DNA from: Cunninghamia lanceolata
Lineage: Eukaryota; Streptophyta; Pinopsida; Cupressales; Cupressaceae
DNA: 64,000 nt
Direction: 5' to 3'
Assembly (NCBI GenBank): GCA_027924645.1
Contig: BSBN01000781.1
Location: forward strand, 3,658,001-3,722,000
Position 1 is the stretch's first letter. Each line of letters starts with the position of its first letter. A program made the translations under genes and the position numbers. Shown piece after piece: positions 34,295-45,300 of this stretch. A model generated the notes under the pieces. It was not told where the DNA came from and searched no databases. It saw only the letters and a program-made list of their open reading frames with translations.

Positions 34295-35011
34295 TCATAA
34301 GCACTGCAAAACCTGACGCAGATGATCCACATGCTCCTCCTCGGTCCGTGAATAGATCAAAATATCATCGAGGAAAATGATCACGAACTGATCCAAGTAA
34401 GTGCAGAACACCCTGTTCATGAGGCTCATGAACACTACAGGGGCGTTCATCAAACCAAAGGGTACCACTGTGAACTCGTAATGGCCATATCTAGTTTGAA
34501 AAGTAGTCTCATGAATATCTGCCTCTGTGATGCGCAATTGGTGATACCCAGATTTCAGATCAATTTTTGAGAACACTCTAGCTCCTTGCATTTGGTTAAA
34601 AAGGTCATCAATCCTAGGCAGAGGATAATAGTTCTTCACAGTCACCTTGTTCAATTGCCTGTAATCCATGCATAATCGAAGAGACCCATCCTTCTTCACG
34701 AAGATAACCGGTGTGTCCCATGGTGAAATGCTAGGTCAAATGTACCCCTTCTCAAGTAACTCCTCTAACTACAGTTTGAGCTTTGTAAGCTCATGTGTAG
34801 TCATACTGTAGGGTGCACGAGACACTAGCTCTACACCTGGCACTAGATCAATGTGGAAATCAACCTCTCTGCATGGAGGCATACCTGGTAATTCTGGCGG
34901 GAACACGTCGGTAAAATCTCTTAGGATAGGGTGATCATCTAAAGAAGCCTCAGGCTCATCCTCTGATCTGTCACTGACCATGATAGCGAACATCTGACAC
35001 CCCTTCTGCAT
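34295..35011 (-). pseudogene. Reverse transcriptase, element IV
   Basis: Connection FTDVFPPELPGMPPCREVDF (35011-34769), then fingers [16 protein letters not shown], palm [24 protein letters not shown] and FLDDILIYS with the catalytic Asp pair near 34365-34375. One stop separates the two open blocks. The sequence is of the Tekay/Del type. Confidence 0.87.
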
Positions 35012-35026
35012 GTAGCGCTTAAGCTA

Positions 35027-35400
35027 CTAAGCGGATATCATACAAACAGCTGGGGGCTTCTGAATGCCCACTATCTCAACCGATGCACCATGATTGTCTA
35101 AGCAGCTAATCACCCTTCGGCAACAATCTAGCTTGGCTCTATGAGCTGCAAGCCAATCCATACCCAAAACTACACCATAGGATCCTAATGGCATAACTCT
35201 AAGGTCGCATGATGTAGTGAAGGAACCCAAGGAGATCTCACAATCTCTAACCAAGGTATCTACTGACATCTTGGCCCCAAAGGCCAACTTAAGCTCCCAC
35301 CTAATGTCCTGCCTAGATGCCACCAGCCTGCAATGTTCAACTAATGTTGTAGACAGAAAAGAGTCGGTAGACTAGGCCACCGATGGCTATTGTTATGGCG
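35027..35400 (-). pseudogene. Protease, element IV
   Basis: DSFLSTTLVEHCRLVASRQD, then CDLRVMPLGSYGVVLGMDWL: the retropepsin-like domain of Tekay elements. The active-site D-S/T-G motif is not recognisable (a TAG lies near its expected place, about 35370). Confidence 0.75.
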
Positions 35401-35875
35401 ATGAGCCACCTATATCGGTGTGACCCCAACCTGTCGGCACACCCAAAAACTCTTATGCCGATGCACCGATCTCACCAATGACCACACTTTTCGGCAAGAC
35501 CTGCATCATCGGCAAACTCCTTGTTCATCCTCCCGATACGCTGATATAACTTGATTGGCCAGAACACCACTATCGACCCAACATCTCGTTATCTGCTCGA
35601 TGTATATTGTCACTCTGACAGCTCACTTTCATCAGTGCGACCCCAATCCATCGGAGAGACTCTTCCATAGCACATGGACGAAGACTATCACACTGACCCA
35701 TCCATCTGAGTAACACAACATACCCTCTTGCCAATGCGAGGAACAAACCACTGTGAACAATGTGATCATCGAGACAAAGGTCTACTCCTGATGATGGACT
35801 TAGAATTTTTTTGGGTTTATAATGAAAATACCTGCGGATTCTTACCTTGAAACCTTAACTCCAGGTGCAGGCACC
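35401..35875. other. Unresolved GC-richer segment between IV and D
   Basis: No clear gene. The - strand next to the protease reads as a Gly/Pro/Gln-rich linker with a few CAA/CAG-to-stop changes. A word of the form tcggtgtgaccccaacctgt recurs in changed form at about 35415, 35637 and 35692. The border with element D lies near 35876. Two broken elements were probably joined here by deletion. Confidence 0.45.
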
Positions 35876-36150
35876 AACAGAGTGAATGACCTTTTTATGC
35901 TCCGCAAAACCTAATTTTCCTTTGTAATAAATGCTCTATCTTAACACATCTGGTTACACTATTTCTGTATACAGTCAACCTTGAATTGCTCCTTAAATTG
36001 TCATATCCACTTCGTTTCTTCTAGAAATCCTTTCAAATAATCTATAATAACCTAAATTATTTTCTCTCAACATGCTAGATTCAGGCACCCACTTACTGGC
36101 TAGGGGAATTTGATTTTTAATTCTTCTTCCCCTGAGCCAAAGCTCCGAAT

Positions 36151-36626
36151 TCAATTCCTGGAGGAATTGTTAGCACCAGATTCCAGTGTGGACCCATTAC
36201 TATTGTTCATAACACTTTTCTTGACACATGTCTTGCTCATTTCATTCTGGATCTCATTCACATCAATTTTTCCCTTGCCTTTGTCTTGTCTTTGCTCATC
36301 CAGTTTTTTGTTTACCGGACCTCTTCTTTCATTGTTCCTATTTCTGTAGAATCTTGCAAAATGACCAAATCGATTAAATTGAAACATACAACATTTGTTT
36401 GCCCATTTAATTGATTTCCTCTTGATTTGCACTGATTTTCCATATTTCCAAATCTATTGCATGCAAAGCATTTTCCATTGAAAGAATTACCATTTCATCT
36501 ATTGTTAGAATTGTTCATTATTACACTTCTATATTCATTGGATCTATGACCATACCTTTTACACTTGAAGCATTGACCGGAGAAGGATGGACCACTTTGA
36601 TTTCCTCTACTTTTGCATTGAGTAGC
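36151..36626 (-). pseudogene. ORF1 C-terminal part, element D
   Basis: Zinc knuckles two to four of ORF1: a CFKCKRYGHRSNE segment near 36545-36585, CFACNRFGNMENQ near 36430-36470 (His changed to Asn), and a degenerate fourth one. It ends with GPVNKKLDEQRQDKGKGKID, similar to A and C. The part before 36626 continues at 47585. Confidence 0.75.
36622..36626. repeat. Target duplication of V, left copy
   Basis: GTAGC, repeated at 47585-47589. Element A at about 5590 shows the uninterrupted site. Confidence 0.85.
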
Positions 36627-37266
36627 TGATGTAGGAGTATCCAGGGTGTAAGAGAAATCTTGCATCAACTAAAAAAAATGTTGTTTCTTTTCAATAATGG
36701 CTAAATTTGGTAGGGTTACTATTTTTAGTAAGTTTGCATTTGTGCACGGTTGGATACAAGATCTTACACAGACCTCTAGAATAGTGAATTGAAGCTAATG
36801 GTGAAGAAATCACTTCAATATCATTTGTCATTTGTGAGATATTAAAATTTTAAATTCTAAAAATCTTATTGAAATATTCAAAGTAAAATTTGAGGCACTT
36901 AGAGGCTCCGGATGGGCCCAAAATTTGGAGGGAGATACAAATTTCAAAATTAAGCTGGTGACTGCCAAAAAGGGATATATATGACCATTTTTGGGAACCC
37001 TTGGGGTAGTAGAGTTAAGGGGGAAGGTGGAGAGTTAGGAAAAAGTAGGAAAATAGAAACCCTAGTTGATTTGGGGTTACAGAAGGCTGAAGATTCCAGA
37101 GTCTTGAGAGAGGGAGTTGTAACGTGTTGTAGCCTATAGGGTATTCATCCTCTGATTGTATTTGAGCTTCTATAATGCAATGTTTTGCCCATATTAATAA
37201 AATATCATTCTATTTTTTGTGTGGAATTTTTGTTATTGTGTGTTTTGTGAGTTACCCCCTTCATCA
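36627..37266 (+). repeat. LTR a of chromovirus V
   Basis: 640 bp, TGATG to CATCA. A TATATA box (about 36976-36983) and an AATAAAAT signal (about 37194) are visible. Confidence 0.9.
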
Positions 37267-37268
37267 AG

Positions 37269-37280
37269 TGGTATCAGAGC
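37269..37280 (+). promoter_or_regulatory. Primer binding site, V-a
   Basis: TGGTATCAGAGC two bases after the LTR; initiator tRNA-Met type. Confidence 0.9.
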
Positions 37281-37377
37281 AAGGGTTCCTGAGTGTGTAG
37301 ACAGATCGCCGACCATGAGGTAGTTTGTACCAGGACCTAAGGTTGTGGGTTTGCTACAGAGATCAAGAGGCCTCCAC

Positions 37378-38480
37378 GAAGAAATCGTATTGGGAGGAAT
37401 ACTTTGATAGAAGAGGGTTTTAGAGCCCTTCAAAGACAAATCGATGCATTGCAAGAGGAGCTGCGAAGAGGGTTTGAGCCAAGAACAAGAGAAGAAAGTG
37501 AGGATGAAGTAGAAGAGGAGCTATCAGAGGAAGAACAAGAAGCTGCGGGAGATCCTACAGAAGTTAGGTTGTTGAGGGCCATTTCTAAGATTAGAAAGAG
37601 GCCTAGGATCAAAGTTTCTACATATTCTAGTGATTTGAATCTGGAACAACTTATTGATTGGATCAATGATATGGAAGAGTATTTTGAGTATGAAAATGTG
37701 GAAGACCCAGAATGGGTCAAGTTTGCAAAGACAAAGTTGAAGGGCCATGCTAGTATTTGGTGGAAGGAGGTCCAATTAGAGAGAAATAGAAGAGAAAAAG
37801 AAAAGATTACCAGATAGGATCGGATGGTGAAGAAATTAAAGAAGCAGTTCATTCCTGTGGACTATGAGATGGAGTTGTTGAAGAAGCTACAAGGATTGAA
37901 GCAAGGTAACAAGTCTATTAAGGAGTATACAGAAGATTTTTATAAGATCACTATTAGGATAGGCCATGGAGAGGCCAACAAGGAGAAGGTAGCCTATTAC
38001 ATTAATGGGTTGAGGCCAAGTATTCAAGAGGAGCTGAGCCTAGTCAGAATGACCACCATAGAAGATGCATACCAATTTTCCTTTAATGTGGAAGAGAAGC
38101 TGAATAAAAGATTTGACAACAAGCAAAGGGGAAGAGGTCAAGGCGGAAGGACTAGTGGAAGAACCTATGGGGGCTGAAATGAAGATTCAAAGAAAAGTTA
38201 AGAAGCCGGCACCAGTCGAAATCAAAGAGGAGATAGTACGTACCTCCCTCATGACCAGAACAATAGTGAGAAAAGAGGAAGAGGAAGAGGTAGACCTAGA
38301 AGAGGATGTTTTAGAGGAACCTTTTTCCAATGTGGAGAAGAAGGACATCGAGCATACGAGTGTCTACAACATCAAGGAAGGACAAATAGAAGACCTGAAG
38401 GTAATGCACAAGTTGCACATGTCAATGAAGATGCACAATATGAGCGCTCTGAAGATGTTGAAAGGGGAGAAACCCTAGTT
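37378..38480 (+). pseudogene. Gag, unit V-a
   Basis: The start codon equivalent at 37378 reads AGG instead of ATG. The acidic N-terminus, capsid core (LIDWINDMEEYFEYE, KLKGHASIWWKEVQLERNR, VKKLKKQFIPVDYE) and an Arg/Gly-rich tail follow. The zinc knuckle near 38330-38370 has lost its first Cys (FFQCGEEGHRAYEC). Stops lie at about 37815 and 38176. Confidence 0.87.
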
Positions 38481-38492
38481 GTTAGAAGAACT

Positions 38493-38960
38493 TTGTTGAA
38501 TGAGGAGAAAGAACCCAATCAGAGGAAGAGTTTATTCTGCACAAGGTGTGAATGTGAAGGTAAGTGTTGTGATATTATTATTGATAGTGGAAGCATTGAT
38601 AATCTTGTTTCAAAGGAGATGGTTGACAAGTTGAAGTTGACAAGAAGAAAGCATCCGCATCCATACCAAATTGCATGGTTGCAGAAGGACCATAGAGCTT
38701 TGGTCAATGAGCAGTGTTTGGTGAAGTACAAGATTGGTGACTACCATGATGAGGTGCTGTGTGACATCATACCGATGGATGCATGTCATATGTTATTGGG
38801 GAGGCCATGGTAGTATGATAGGAGCACTATCCATGATGGCCATGCAAACACATATTCCCTAACAAAGGATGGAGTTCATCATAAGTTGAAGCCTTTGAAG
38901 GAGGTGGAAGAAAATGTATGTAGTATTGCTAGAATTTGCTAGAGTTTTAGGACATTATCT
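38493..38960 (+). pseudogene. Protease, unit V-a
   Basis: CCDIIIDSGSIDNLVSKEMV: an intact D-S-G active site at 38583-38591. MDACHMLLGRPW follows, then a TAG. About 130 bases of the linker present in V-b (43813-43948) are deleted near 38938. Confidence 0.85.
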
Positions 38961-40206
38961 CTGATAATGTACTAGAAGGTTTACCACCAGTAAGGAAGAT
39001 AAGTCATCAAATGGATTTGATACCAGGAGCTAGTTTGCCAAACAAGGCAGCCCATAGAATGACTCCAGTAGAGAGTGAAGAGTTGAACAGACAAGTTTAG
39101 GATTTGTTGAGGAAGGGATTGATAAGAGAAAGCCTAAGTCCATGTGTGGTACCTGCAATACTAGCACCGAAGAAAGATGGAGAGTGGAGGATGTGTACAG
39201 ATTCTTGAGCCATCAACAAGATCACAATCAAGTACAGACTTCCATTGCCTAGAATGGATGACATAATGGATTGTTTGAGTGGAGCCAAGTACTTCACGAA
39301 GATTGATTTGAAGAGTGGGTATCACCAGATTCGAATCAGAGAAGGAGACAAGTGGAAGACAGCCTTCAAAATAAAGGAAGGTTTGTATGAGTGGTTATTC
39401 ATGCCATTTGGGCTAACTAATGTACCGAGCACATTCATGCAACTCATGAACGAGGTACTGAAAGAATTTTTAAGAAGTTTTGTTATTGTTTATTTAGATG
39501 ACATTTTGATTTTTAGTAAGACTTGGGATTAGCATTTGATACATATCAAAAGAGTTTTAGAGAAGCTGAGGGAGGAGAAGATGTTGATCACTCTAAAGAA
39601 ATGTAGTTTTGCAAAGAAGGAATTGATATACCTAGGATTTTGTTGTGTCAGAGGAAGGTCTTAAGATGGACCCAGAGAAAGTGAGGGCTATCATTGAATG
39701 GCCTATGCCAAGGAGTGCTTTTGAGGTAAGATATTTTCATGGTTTGGCAAGTTTTTATAGAAAGTTTATTAGAAATTTTAGTAGCATTTGTGCACCCCTA
39801 ACTGAGACAATGAGAGGGATAGAAAAGAGTTTAGATGGACTAAAGGAGCAGACAAGAGCTTTGATACATTGAAGTAGAAAGTCGTAGAAAAACCCGTTTT
39901 TGCACTTCCAGATTTTAATAAGGTATTTCAGGTAGATTGTAATGCTATTGGTAGTGGTATAGGAGTTGTTTTGAGTCAAGAATGTAAGCCCATTGCCTAT
40001 TTTAGTGAGAAGCTTAATGATGCCAAGAAAAAGTATTTTGTTTATGATCAAGAGTTTTATGTAATAGTTTAGGATTTGAAGAAATGGAGACATTATTTGT
40101 TGCCAAAAAAGTTTGTTTTATATACTGATCATTAGGCTTTGCAATATCTTAATAGTCAAGGAAAGTTAAATCAAAGGCACTTAAAATAGGTTGAGTTTTT
40201 GCAGAG
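38961..40206 (+). pseudogene. Reverse transcriptase and RNase H, unit V-a
   Basis: RMCTDS with a TGA at the next codon (about 39207), then [41 protein letters not shown] and YLDD (39491-39502). A frameshift near 39640 leads to the connection region (FHGLASFYRKFIRNFS). RNase H (FQVDCNAIGSGIG, AYFSEKLNDAKK, LYTDH) lies at 39920-40140 with several TAG stops. Confidence 0.85.
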
Positions 40207-41476
40207 TTATACTTTTGTTTTGAAGCACGGGAGTGGGAAGTCCAATAGAGTTGTAGATGCCTTGAGCAGAAGGCAAAATTTGTTGACATAAATGATGATA
40301 GAGGTTGTTGGGTTTGATGAGCTCAAAAGTTTGTATCTTGAAGATCCAGATTTTGTAGAGGCCTGGAAAGCTTGTGTGGAACCTGTTACTTTGGATAGGA
40401 CAAAATCGTTGGATTTCATAATCCAAGATGGCATGTTGTTTAGAGGAAGCCAGTTATGCATTTTGACGAGTTCCATGAGAGAGAACCTGATTAAAGAGAA
40501 GCATAGTGGAGGATTAGCTGAACAATTTGGTTGAGATAAGACCATTGCTATTGTTGGTGAACATTATTACTGGCCACAATTGCAGTAAGATGTGAGGAAA
40601 TTTGTGCAGAGTTGCAGAGTGTGTCAGATGGCAAAAGGAACAAGTCAGAATACAAGGCTATATCAGCCATTACCTATACCAAAGAAGCCATGGGATGATA
40701 TTAGTATGGATTTTTTTCTTGATTTACCAAGGACACAGAGAGGACATGATTCCATTTTTGTGGTGGTGGACAGATTCTCAAAGAAGGCCCATTTTATTCC
40801 TTGTAAGAAGATTAATGATGATGTTCATATTGTAGAGATATTTTTTAGGGAAGTGGTGAGACTACATGGTCTACCTAAGAGCATAGTTTCAGATCGAGAT
40901 ACCAAGTTTGTTGGTTATTTCTGGAGGACATTGTGGAAGAAGTTGAAAACAGATTTGAAGTTCAGTTCTGCACACCATCCACAGACTGATGGATAGACAT
41001 AAGTGGTGAATAGGAGTTTGGGAAACCTGCTATGATGCTTAGTAGGAGATAAGCCCAAGGGATGGGATTTGATTTTGCCATAGGCAAAATTTGCTTACAA
41101 CAATTCTATCAATAGGAGTACTGGTAAATCACCATTCCAAATTGTATATGGTGATAGTCCAAGAAATGCTTCAGAGTTAAGGAAGCTAGACAAAGGAGAA
41201 AAGACAACTGCCTAGGCTGAAGACTTTGCAGAACACCTGAAGAATTTGCATGAAGAAGTTAGAAAGCACATTAATACGATTAATATTTAGTACAAGGCTA
41301 AGCAGATCAGAAGAGGAGATATAAGAAGTTCCAGGTAGGAGATGAAGTCATGGTTCACTTGAGAAAAGAAAGGTTCCCAATTGGAACATACATTAAGTTG
41401 AAAATGAAGAAATTTGGACCGTGTAGAATCCTGAAGAAGTATGATTCAAGAAATGCATATGAGGTAGAGTTGCCGA
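40207..41476 (+). pseudogene. Integrase, unit V-a
   Basis: Zinc domain with KEKHSGG (about 40497) and CRVCQ (about 40613). Core with [12 protein letters not shown] (first Asp), [13 protein letters not shown] (second Asp) and HHPQTDG. Just after that, two stops (TAG, TAA) replace the Gln and the catalytic Glu found in V-b. The GPCRILKKYDS-type end lies at about 41418-41450. Confidence 0.85.
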
Positions 41477-41751
41477 ATGGGATCAATATTTCACCAGTGT
41501 TCAACCTTTCAGATTTGACAGAGTATCATGATGATGGACTTGATAAAGGAACATAGTGGGACATTCCAGCATCTACTTCACAGAAGGAGGAGATAGAGGG
41601 CATTCTGGATAGCCGTGTGGGTAAGAGTACAAGAAAAAGGTAGTATATAGAATATTTGGTGAAATGGAAAGGAAGACCTATTGAAGATTCATCATGGTTA
41701 TCTAAGACTAAGGTTAACCATTTTGGTTTCCCTCTAACTCATGAGAAGTGA
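41477..41751 (+). pseudogene. Chromodomain, unit V-a
   Basis: EEIEGILDSRVGKSTRKR, a TAG, then YIEYLVKWKGRPIEDSSWLS, and the stop at 41749-41751. Closely similar to V-b. Confidence 0.83.
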
Positions 41752-41782
41752 TAGGGTCACTTTTCAAATTACCCCGGGTGTC

Positions 41783-42153
41783 TGATGTAGGAGCATCTAG
41801 GGTGTAAGAACAATCTTGCATCAACCAAAAAAAAAATTAAGCTGGTGGCCACCAAAAAGGGCTACATATGACCATTTTTGGGAACCCTTGGGGTAGTAGA
41901 GTTAAGGGGGAAGGTGTAGAGTCAGGAAAAGGTAGGAAAATAGAAACCCTAGTTGATTTAGGGTTACAGAAAGCTGAAGATTCCAGAGTCTTGAGAGAGG
42001 GAACTATAATGTGTTGCAACCTGTAGGGGATTCATCCTCTTATTGTATTTGAGCTTCTGTAATGTAATGTTTTTCCCATATTAATAAAATTTCATTCTAT
42101 TTTCTATGTGCAATTTCTGTTATTATGTGTTTTGCTAGTTACCCCCTTCATCA
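41783..42153 (+). repeat. LTR b (middle, deleted) of chromovirus V
   Basis: 371 bp. It keeps both ends (TGATG, CATCA) but lacks about 270-400 bases from near 41820, where an A run joins the TATA-proximal half. The TATA word reads TACATATG. Confidence 0.88.
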
Positions 42154-42155
42154 AG

Positions 42156-42167
42156 TGGTATCAGAGC
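42156..42167 (+). promoter_or_regulatory. Primer binding site, V-b
   Basis: TGGTATCAGAGC, two bases after LTR b. Confidence 0.9.
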
Positions 42168-42254
42168 AAGGGTTCCTAAGTGTGTAGATAGATTACCGAC
42201 CATGATACATTTTGCACTAGGACCTAAGGTTGTGGGTTTGTTGCGGAGATCAAG

Positions 42255-43406
42255 ATGCCTCCACGAAGAAATCATATTGGGAGGAATGCTTTGACGGAAG
42301 AGGGTTTTAGAGCCCTGCAAAGACAAATCGATGCATTGCAAGAGGGTTTGAGCCAAGCACAAGAGAAGAAAGAGAGGATGAAGCAGAAGAGGAGCCATCT
42401 GAGGAAGAACAAGAAGTTGTGGGATATCTTGCAGAAGTTAGGTTGTTGAGGGTCATTTCTAAGATTGGAAATAGGCCCATGATCGAAGTTTCTACATATT
42501 CTAGAGATTTGAATCCGAAACAACTTATTGATTGGATCAATGATATGGAGGAGTATTTCAAGTAGGAAGATGTGGAAGACCTAGAACAGGTCAATTTTGT
42601 AAAGACAAAGTTGAAGGGCCATGCTAGTATTTGGTGGAACGAGGTTCAGTTAGAGAGAAATAGAAGAGGAAAAGAAAAGATTACTAGATGGGATTAGATG
42701 GTGGAGAAATTGAAGAAGCAGCTCATTCCTGTGGACTATGAGATGGAGGTGCTAAAGAAGCTATAAGGATTGAAGCAAGGTAACAAGTCTGTTAAGGAGT
42801 ATACAGAAGATTTTTATAAGATCACTATTAGGAAAGGCCATGGAGTGGCCAACAAGGAGAAGGTACCCCGTTACATTAATGGGTTGAGGCTGAGTATTCA
42901 AGAGGAGCTAAGCTTGGTCAAAATGACCACCATAGAAGATGCATACTAGTTTTCCTTGAAGGTGGAAGAGAAGCTTAATAAAAGATTTGATAGCAAGCAA
43001 AGGGGAAGAGGTCAAAGCGGAAGGACTGGTGGAAGACCCTATGGGGGCTGAAATGAAGATTCAAAGAAAAGTGAAGAAGCTGACACCAGTCAAAATCAGA
43101 GAGTAGATAATACCTACCGCCCTCGTGACTAGAACAATAGTGAGCAAAGAGGAAGAGGAAGACGCAGACCTGGGAAAGGACCTAGAAGAGGAGGTTTCAG
43201 AGGAACCTATTTCCAATGTGGAGAAGAAGGACATCGAGGATACAAGTGTCTGCAACATCAAGGAAGAACAAATAGAGACCTAAAGGTAATGCACCAGTTG
43301 CACATGTCGATGAAGATGTGCAATCTGAGCACTTTGAAGATGCTGAAAGGAGAGAAACCCTAGTTGTCAGAAGAACTTTGTTGAATGAGGAGAAAGAACC
43401 CAATTA
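42255..43406 (+). pseudogene. Gag, unit V-b
   Basis: ATG at 42255 opening with MPPRRNHIGRNALTEEG. A deletion near 42345 shifts the frame in the acidic stretch. The capsid core continues with stops at about 42565, 42697 and 42765. The knuckle near 43205-43250 reads YFQCGEEGHRGYKC, the first Cys changed to Tyr. Confidence 0.85.
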
Positions 43407-43950
43407 GAGGAAGAGTTTGTTCTGCACAAGGTGCAAATGTGAAGGTAAGTGTTGTGATATTATTATTGATAGTGGAAGCACTAATAATATTGTTTTAGAT
43501 GAGATGGTTGACAAGTTGAAGTTGACAAAAAGAAAGCATCCACATCCATATCGGATTGCATGGTTGCAGAAGGACCATAGAGCTTTGGTCAATGAGTAGT
43601 GTTTAGTGAAGTTCAAGATTGGTGACTACCATGATGAGGTGCTACGTGACATCATACCGATGGATACATGTCATATGTTATTAGGGAGGTTGTGGCAGTA
43701 TAATAGGAGCAATGTCCATGATGGCCATGCAAACACATATTCCCTAACAAAAGATGGAGTTTGTCATAAGTTGAAGCTCTTGAATGAGGTGGAAGAAAAG
43801 GTATGTAGTACTACCAGAATTTGCTTGGTAGATGGTAGGAAATTTTTGGAGGGTATGAAGCATGAGTGTCATTGCTTTGCATTGATTCCTAAGATTAGTC
43901 AAGAGAAATGTGAAGATGTACCAGCAAAAGTCTCAGATATGTTAGAAGAA
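43407..43950 (+). pseudogene. Protease and linker, unit V-b
   Basis: FCTRCKCEGKCCDIIIDSGS: an intact D-S-G at 43468-43476. A TAG at 43600 splits it from the MDTCHMLLGRLWQYNR block. The linker (to 44214) is open. The CTRCxCxGKCC run before the active site is shared by all copies of this family. Confidence 0.85.
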
Positions 43951-45300
43951 TTTCAAGACATTATCTCTAATAATGTACCAAAAGGTTTACTACCAGTAAG
44001 GAAGATAAGTCATCAAATGGATTTGATACCAGGAGCTAGTTTGCCAAACAAGGCAGCCCATAGAATGACTCCAGCAAAGAGTGAAGAGTTGAACAGACAA
44101 GTTCAAGAGTTGTTGAGGAAGGGATTGATAAGAGAAAGCCTAAGTCCATGTGCAGTACCTACAGTACTAGCACTGAGGAAAGATGGAGAGTGGAGGATGT
44201 GTACAGATTCTTGAGCCATCAACAAGATCACAATCAAGTACAGATTTCCATTGCCCAGAATGGATGACATAATGGATTGTTTGAGTGAAGCCAAGTACTT
44301 CACAAAGATTGATCTGAAGATTGGGTATCGCCAAATTCAAATCAGAGAAGGAGATGAGTGGAAGATAGCCTTCAAAACAAAGGAAGGTTTGTATGAGTTG
44401 TTATTCATGTCATTTGGGCTAACCAATGCATCGAGCACATTCATGCAGCTCATGAACAAGGTACTAAATTTTTTTTGGGAAGTTTTGTTATTGTTTATTT
44501 AGATGACATTTTGATTTTTAGTAAGACTTGGGATGAGCATTTGATGCATATTAGAAGAGTTTTAGAGAAGCTAAGGGAGGAGAAGTTGTTTATCAATTTG
44601 AAGAAATGTAGTTTTACAAAGGAGTTGGTATACCTAGGATTTGTTGTCTCAGAGGAAGGTCTTAAGATGGACCCAGAGAATGTGAGGGCTATCATTGAAT
44701 GGCCTATGCTAAGGAGTGCTTTCGAGGTAAGATCTTTTCATGGTTTGGCATGTTTTTATAGAAAGTTTATTAGAAATTTTAGTAGCATTTGTGCACCCCT
44801 AACTGATACAATGAGAGGGGATAGAAAAGAGTTTAGATGGACTAAAGGAGCAAATAAGAGCTTTGATACATTGAAGCAGAAAGTGGTAGAACAACCTATT
44901 TTCGCACTTCCAGATTTCAATAAGGTATTCCAGGTAGATTGTGATGCTAGTGGTAGTGGTATAGGAGTTGTTTTGAGTCAAGAAGGTAAGCCCATTGTCT
45001 ATTTTAGTGAGAAGCTTAATGATGCCAAGAAAAAGTATTTTGTTTATGATAAGGAGTTTTATGCAATAGTTCAAGCTTTGAAGAAATGGAGACATTATTT
45101 GTTGCCAAAAGAGTCTATTTTATATACTGATCATCAGGCTTTGCAGTATCTTAATAGTCAAGAAAAGTTAAATCAAAGGCACTTAAAATGGGTTGGGTTT
45201 TTGCAGAGTTATACTTTTGTTTTGAAGCACAGGAGTGGAAAGTCTAATAGAGTTGCAGATGCCTTGAGCAGAAGGCAAAATTTGTTGACAGAAATGACGA
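43951..45300 (+). pseudogene. Reverse transcriptase and RNase H, unit V-b
   Basis: The fingers end in RMCTDS plus a TGA (about 44212) as in I and V-a. [20 protein letters not shown] follows, then a T run near 44467 causes a frameshift just before YLDD (44496-44507). From 44475 to 45455 the frame is open for 326 codons, covering the palm, connection, RNase H (FQVDCDASGSGIG, VLSQEGKP, YDKEFYAIVQ, LYTDHQALQYLN) and the linker SNRVADALSRRQ. The longest intact stretch of this family in the window. Confidence 0.88.

Larger units (their letters stand above)
31051..35400 (-). mobile_element. Element IV: Tekay/Del-like chromovirus, 5' end lost
   Basis: - strand gypsy element with a 3' LTR (31051-31990), a purine tract, integrase with a chromodomain-like end, RNase H, RT and protease. 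Inserted in the 5' LTR of element III after AGAAG. There is no 5' LTR or clear gag; the right border is uncertain, between 35.4 and 35.9 kb. Its codons are richer in G and C than those of the neighbouring elements. Confidence 0.83.

Noticed and set aside
37430..37852. 140-codon frame on the - strand
   Set aside because: Antisense shadow of the V-a gag capsid region; its Ser runs mirror the Glu-rich sense strand.
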